NCBI RefSeq assembly: GCF_900106745.1
Contig: NZ_FNNV01000014.1
Location: 147,430 to 211,429, forward strand
Source: Paenibacillus sp. CF384
GTDB taxonomy: Bacteria > Bacillota > Bacilli > Paenibacillales > Paenibacillaceae
DNA: 64,000 nt
Direction: 5' to 3'
A model generated the notes under the pieces. The model made no database searches. It worked only from the letters and a program-made list of their open reading frames with translations, and was not told where the DNA came from. Positions 60,069 to 64,000 of the stretch are shown piece by piece. How positions within the stretch are numbered: the first letter of the stretch is position 1; each line of letters starts with the position of its first letter. The translations under genes and the position numbers were made by a program.

Positions 60069-60692
60069 CTAGCGCCTCCTTGTTAGCCCATGTTCGGTAA
60101 TGACTGCATCTACATAAGCATCGTGGTCATCCATAGGGATGCGAATTTCATCCTTCATCCACTGCGCCTCATACCCGAGCCCGATCCATTCGGGCATCGA
60201 TCTGCCAGATGCTGCGGCCAGCCCTCTCATTAACTCATGAAACCGGTCATAATAACCGCCTCCATAACCTAATCGGCCGCCCCGCTTATCAAAAGCAAGT
60301 CCCGGTACAAACACAATGTCAGGGATAAAATCCGATTCGCAGCGCTGTGCAGCCTGAGGATCAGGTTCCTTGATGCCATAAGCGCCCGGCATAAGTTCAT
60401 CCCAAGCCCTCAGCCGGTATAACTCCATGCCCCTGGTTGCTTGAATGCACCGCGGAACGACAACGTCAATTCCTTTGCGCCAGCACCACTCAATGAGCAG
60501 GGTAGGATCAAGCTCCGAGCGAAAAGAAACATACACCATTACGCTTCGGACCGCCTTGCCCGGTCTTGCCTGCAGCCATTCTACCACGCGCTGGCAGGCC
60601 GTGTCGGACCAAGCCAAGCGCAGCTGCTCAGGGTAGCCGTCACGTTTCTTAATCGCGGACAGCCGGGCTGTTTTCTTCTCCGATTGACTCAT
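60069..60692 (-). CDS. 5-formyltetrahydrofolate cyclo-ligase family protein
   Basis: 207 residues. A basic N-terminus, [13 protein letters not shown], the ATP-binding [22 protein letters not shown] loop and the GLGYEAQ end are diagnostic. It makes 5,10-methenyl-THF from 5-formyl-THF. First gene of the minus-strand run with moaC; divergent from the ABC-F gene. In B. subtilis this position between ydiF and moaC is not occupied by it. Confidence 0.95.
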   Translation of the reverse strand: MSQSEKKTARLSAIKKRDGYPEQLRLAWSDTACQRVVEWLQARPGKAVRSVMVYVSFRSELDPTLLIEWCWRKGIDVVVPRCIQATRGMELYRLRAWDELMPGAYGIKEPDPQAAQRCESDFIPDIVFVPGLAFDKRGGRLGYGGGYYDRFHELMRGLAAASGRSMPEWIGLGYEAQWMKDEIRIPMDDHDAYVDAVITEHGLTRRR

Positions 60693-60901
60693 TCATGGTC
60701 ACCGCTTTGCCTCTTATTGGCCGCAATGGCGTAAGTTTCAGTCATAGTTGTACTTAGTTTACCACTGTTGCCCAGATTTCGCCAATAAGACGAAGGCAAC
60801 CCCTATCCGTGTCTAAAGGCGTGAACCTTGTCGCGTTATGCGGCTTTTTCATGTACACTTAAATGTATAGGAATTCAACTTATTTGGAGGTTTCACCTAT
60901 C

Positions 60902-62842
60902 ATGCTTCTTCAAGTATCCGATATATCCAAAAGCTACGGAGTAAGCAGTGTGCTCTCGTCCATCACCTTCCAAGTGCAGCCTCGTGAGCGGGTTGGGCTT
61001 GTCGGTGTCAACGGCGCAGGCAAATCGACGCTGCTTCGTATTATCGCCGGCGAGATGTCTGCCGATTCCGGCACCATCTATAAATCCAAAGAAACAACAA
61101 TCGGCTATCTCGCGCAATCCAGCGGCCTGCAGTCGGATCAAACGATCGATGCAGAAATGCATGCTGTATTTGCTCATCTAATAGAAGCCGAGCAGGAGCT
61201 TCGCGCACTGGAACAGCAAATTGCCGATCCGAAGATGCACGAAGACGCCAAGCAATATGAAGTTGTGCTGAACCGGTATTCCGCGCTCTCCGAGTGGTTT
61301 CGCGAGAAGGGCGGCTTTGAGGTTGAAACGAAGATTCGCGGCATTTTGCACGGGATGGGCTTTGGTCAATTCCCTCCCGATACGATCATCTCGACGTTAA
61401 GCGGCGGGCAGAAGACGCGACTGGCACTTGCGCGTATTTTGCTGCAGTCCCCAGACCTCCTGATGCTCGATGAGCCTACGAACTATCTGGACATTGAAAC
61501 GCTCACTTGGCTGGAGGATTACTTGCGCGGCTACGATGGCGGCATTCTGGTCGTCTCCCATGACCGGTATTTTCTCGATGCGGTCGTGCAGACGATCGTC
61601 GAAATTGAGCGCCACACGGCTAAACGCTACACCGGCAATTACTCCCGTTATATTGAAATCAAAGCAGCAGAATACGAAGCGCAAATGAAGCAATTCGACA
61701 AGCAGCAGGATGAAATCGCCAAACTGGAGGATTTTGTGCAGCGCAACATCGTGCGCGCCTCCACCACGAAGCGTGCCCAGAGCAGACGCAAAGCGCTGGA
61801 GAAAATGGACCGGCTCGACAAGCCGCTGGGAGACTTGAAGAAAGCGCATTTCTCCTTTGAAATTGAACGCCAAAGCGGCAATGACGTGCTGGATGTCCGT
61901 GATTTGTCGATTAAATTCCAAGAGAAATCCGACCCATTGTTCCAAAATGTATCATTCCGACTAGAGCGCGGCGAGAATGTTGCTCTTATCGGACCGAACG
62001 GGATCGGCAAATCGACATTGCTTAAATCGCTTGTCGGCCAGCAGCCGTATGAACAAGGCACGATCCGCTGGGGCACCAACATCAAGATCGGTTATTACGA
62101 TCAAGAACACACCGGGCTGAACCATGCCAATACGGTACTTGAAGAGCTGTGGGGCACTTATCCTTCTATAGAAGAAGCGCGTATCCGCACCGTGCTTGGC
62201 AACTTCCTCTTCAGCGGCGACGACGTGAAGAAACGGATCAGTTCGTTAAGCGGCGGAGAACGGGCACGCGTCTCGTTGTCGAAGCTGATGCTGGCTCGCG
62301 CCAACATGCTCATTCTCGATGAGCCTACCAACCATTTGGACCTCTATAGCAAAGAGGTGCTGGAGTCCGCGCTTATGGATTACGATGGCACGCTGCTGTT
62401 CATCTCCCATGACCGGTACTTCCTTAACAAAATGGCGGAGCGGATTGTCGAACTGGAGCCGCAGGGGACACAGCATTTCCTGGGAAATTATGACGAAATG
62501 ATCCAGAAAAAACGTGAAAACGATGAACTGCTGATGGAAACGCTGTCATTTTCGCAAGGAAAACAGGGAAAGGCTACAGCAGCGCCGGATCCGGCCCCTG
62601 TTTCCTCTTATGAAGCCGACAAACAAGCGAAGCGTGACGAACGAAATCGTCAACGTAAGCAAGAGCAATTGGAGAACGAAATCGCTCGTCTTGAAGGCGA
62701 AATTACGGCACTCGAGGAGCAGCTTGTAGACCCTGAAATCTACAATGATTATGTGCGCGTGCAGAGCATCCAAACGAACTTGGATGGACTCAAGGCACAG
62801 CTGCAGACCGTTTACGAGTCGTGGGAAGAGTTGTTGGCTTAA
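60902..62842 (+). CDS. ABC-F ATPase, YdiF type
   Basis: 646 residues with two ABC domains and no membrane segments. ABC1: Walker A GVNGAGKST, signature LSGGQKTRLAL, Walker B LLMLDEPTNYLD. An interdomain linker follows (YIEIKAAEYEAQMKQFDKQQDEIAKLEDFVQRN). ABC2: GPNGIGKST, LSGGERARVSL, LILDEPTNHLD. A C-terminal coiled coil (DKQAKRDERNRQRKQEQLENEIARLEGEITALEEQL) closes it. ABC-F proteins act on ribosomes. ATG 60902 follows TTTGGAGG by 11 bases; an upstream frame to 60863 lacks a site. Its place next to moaC/tat/groE matches ydiF of B. subtilis. Confidence 0.94.
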   Translation: MLLQVSDISKSYGVSSVLSSITFQVQPRERVGLVGVNGAGKSTLLRIIAGEMSADSGTIYKSKETTIGYLAQSSGLQSDQTIDAEMHAVFAHLIEAEQELRALEQQIADPKMHEDAKQYEVVLNRYSALSEWFREKGGFEVETKIRGILHGMGFGQFPPDTIISTLSGGQKTRLALARILLQSPDLLMLDEPTNYLDIETLTWLEDYLRGYDGGILVVSHDRYFLDAVVQTIVEIERHTAKRYTGNYSRYIEIKAAEYEAQMKQFDKQQDEIAKLEDFVQRNIVRASTTKRAQSRRKALEKMDRLDKPLGDLKKAHFSFEIERQSGNDVLDVRDLSIKFQEKSDPLFQNVSFRLERGENVALIGPNGIGKSTLLKSLVGQQPYEQGTIRWGTNIKIGYYDQEHTGLNHANTVLEELWGTYPSIEEARIRTVLGNFLFSGDDVKKRISSLSGGERARVSLSKLMLARANMLILDEPTNHLDLYSKEVLESALMDYDGTLLFISHDRYFLNKMAERIVELEPQGTQHFLGNYDEMIQKKRENDELLMETLSFSQGKQGKATAAPDPAPVSSYEADKQAKRDERNRQRKQEQLENEIARLEGEITALEEQLVDPEIYNDYVRVQSIQTNLDGLKAQLQTVYESWEELLA

Positions 62843-62888
62843 CCTGTCGCGTTTAAGTAGAACCAATAATAGAAGCGAACCAAATCCG

Positions 62889-62916
62889 ATCCGGACAGCA
62901 CATCTGCTGTCCGGAT
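62889..62916 (+). terminator. terminator of the ABC-F gene
   Basis: A perfect 12-bp stem, ATCCGGACAGCA with TGCTGTCCGGAT, CATC loop, T-rich tail. Confidence 0.9.
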
Positions 62917-63045
62917 TGTTTCATTTCAGCTGCCAATCGAGATGAGATGACGGCAGCTTTCCACGGCATATGAAATCGTATCGGCTGTAGTAGGAAACAT
63001 TCTACGATTTCGACACAGTTGGGACAACTTCGCAATCTATCCCCC

Positions 63046-63316
63046 TTGTCCACAGACATATCCACAGCGCTGGATGAATTGTGCGGCAATTCTGGCACTA
63101 TTAACGACGTAAAACAATAATAAATTTAACGTTTCTTTAACAATTCATTAAATGTGGATACAGACGGTGGCATTTTACCCACATTATTAACATTATCCAC
63201 AGGCGGGCTGTGAAAAACTTATCCCGATTTTGTTCACATTGTAAATGCCCGATTTATGCGGGTTTCCCATGTTTATACACATTCCTTGCTGTTTTTGTGG
63301 GTAATGTTGGGGATAA
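63046..63316. other. cluster of eight DnaA-box-like 9-mers
   Basis: One perfect TTATCCACA at 63193-63201 and seven with one mismatch: 63046 TTGTCCACA, 63058 ATATCCACA, 63153 TGTGGATAC, 63175 TTACCCACA, 63273 TTATACACA, 63296 TGTGGGTAA, 63308 TGGGGATAA. Both orientations occur in an AT-rich, non-coding stretch just after the ABC-F terminator. There is no dnaA/dnaN nearby, so this is not oriC itself. Confidence 0.7.
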
Positions 63317-63480
63317 GTTGTTTTGGAGCAATGTTGGGGCAGTCATCTGACTGCATTTCGCGCTATTGAACCGGATAGACCTTACTTGCTCGATAGTGGC
63401 AGTTACTCGGAGTTGTGATCTATGTTCTACGTTTATCTATCTATTTTATGCTGGTTGCGGGTTTTGTTTGTTGGTTGTGT

Positions 63481-63712
63481 GGTGCTCGGGGCGGGGTTGC
63501 GGGGGCGGGGTGCGCGGGGCGCGGTGCGCGGGGCGGGTTGGGGGGTGCGCGGGGCGCGGGGCGGAGTGCGCGGGGCGGGGTTGCGGGGGCGGGGTGCGCG
63601 GGGCGGGGTGCGCGGGGCGCGGGGCGCGGGGCGCGGGGCGGGGTGCGCGGGGCGCGGGGCGCGGGGCGGGGTGCGGGGCTGCGGGGGGTTGCGGGATTGT
63701 GGGATTGCGGGT
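63481..63712. repeat. G-rich low-complexity tract
   Basis: About 230 bases composed almost only of GCGGGG, GCGCGGGG and GGGTGC units on the plus strand, with dozens of runs of three or more G. It could form G-quadruplexes. ORFs through it encode only Gly/Arg/Ala or Pro/Arg repeats and are not genes. Confidence 0.85.
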
Positions 63713-63728
63713 AGCCTGCTGCTCCCGA

Positions 63729-63905
63729 TTGTTGCATATTACGCAACATTTCAGGCCCATGGCGGTTAAGATGTTGAATTTGTTGCATTTTATGCAACAT
63801 TTCACCTCCATTTAAGCCTTAGATGCCCATCTTCTAAGCAAATGTTGCATTTCGTGCAACATTTGTGGAATTACGAGGCTGATACGGAGAAATTGTTGCA
63901 GTTTG
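63729..63905. repeat. TGTTGCAT...TGCAACA palindromic repeats
   Basis: Three palindromes, at 63729-63750 (TTGCATATTACGCAA), 63781-63799 (TGTTGCATTTTATGCAACA) and 63841-63863 (TGTTGCATTTCGTGCAACA), plus a half-site at 63893. Loop bases differ while arms are kept. Confidence 0.75.
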
Positions 63906-63979
63906 CTCCAAGGCCCCTTAATTAAACTGGAGTCCTCTCAGCCAATAATTTAAACTATTAGCTAAGGGGATGATCCGTT

Positions 63980-64000
63980 ATGGGGAAGCATTTAGGACAA
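63980..64000 (+). CDS. possible start of a gene cut by the window edge
   Basis: ATG 63980 with AAGGGG about 10 bases upstream opens MGKHLGQ, then the window ends. Too short to identify. Confidence 0.3.

Noticed and set aside
63046..63316. Chromosomal replication origin
   Set aside because: DnaA boxes are present but dnaA, dnaN, rpmH and a DnaA-trio/unwinding element are not; it fits a secondary DnaA cluster better.
63366..63815. Gly/Arg/Ala- and Pro/Arg-rich ORFs in all frames
   Set aside because: Produced by the G-rich low-complexity tract, which has no stops on either strand.

Overview
The window reads as chromosome of a spore-forming, Paenibacillaceae-type Firmicute, most likely Paenibacillus or a close relative. 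The reasons are strong AGGAGG ribosome binding sites, several YesM/YesN two-component pairs next to lipoprotein sugar-binding proteins, a CIRCE-controlled groESL, BclA-type collagen-like spore-surface proteins, a YheC/D-type ATP-grasp protein, and a groEL-groES-tatC-tatA-moaC-ydiF order that mirrors Bacillus subtilis. No rRNA, tRNA or CRISPR array was seen.

Layout. 1-5.5 kb: the 5' part of a YesM kinase, a secreted GH5 mannanase-like enzyme with four cadherin-like modules, and a divergent LacI regulator. 5.6-6.7 kb: small regulators (LytTR, XRE). 6.8-26.7 kb: a glycan-use locus, almost all on the minus strand. It holds three GxGYxYP-domain secreted proteins, a GH38 alpha-mannosidase, a GH-A-like protein, one sugar ABC importer (two permeases and a binding protein) and two paralogous GntR-LacI hybrid regulators. 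Two tandem [regulator + GxGYxYP] cassettes suggest duplication. 26.9-28.6 kb: palindromic repeats and a nonsense-mutated IS110-family element with a possible guide-RNA hairpin. 28.7-35.9 kb: housekeeping and accessory genes (alditol-oxidase-like flavoprotein, NERD nuclease, ATP-dependent DNA ligase, PPOX protein, MFS transporter, hybrid kinase). 36.2-45.4 kb: a complete Lpl/Ytc-type transporter operon (two permeases, two binding lipoproteins, YesM, YesN) with a catabolite-responsive promoter.

45.5-54.5 kb is a tandem integration hotspot at the 3' end of groEL. An integrative element of about 7.2 kb lies between two identical 52-bp copies of the groEL tail (47189-47240 and 54467-54518). It carries two collagen-like spore-surface proteins, a spore-associated ATP-grasp protein, small proteins and a tyrosine integrase broken by one in-frame stop. 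Progressively eroded integrase 3' ends at 47.1 and 45.6 kb (and possibly 36.05 kb) record older insertions at the same place, and a frameshifted cargo gene lies between two of them.

54.5-62.9 kb is conserved core: groEL, groES, tatC, tatA, molybdenum-cofactor genes, 5-formyl-THF cyclo-ligase and a YdiF-type ABC-F ATPase. 62.9-64 kb is non-coding: a cluster of DnaA boxes, an extremely G-rich low-complexity tract and TGTTGCAT palindromes. The first codons of a further gene may begin at the right edge.
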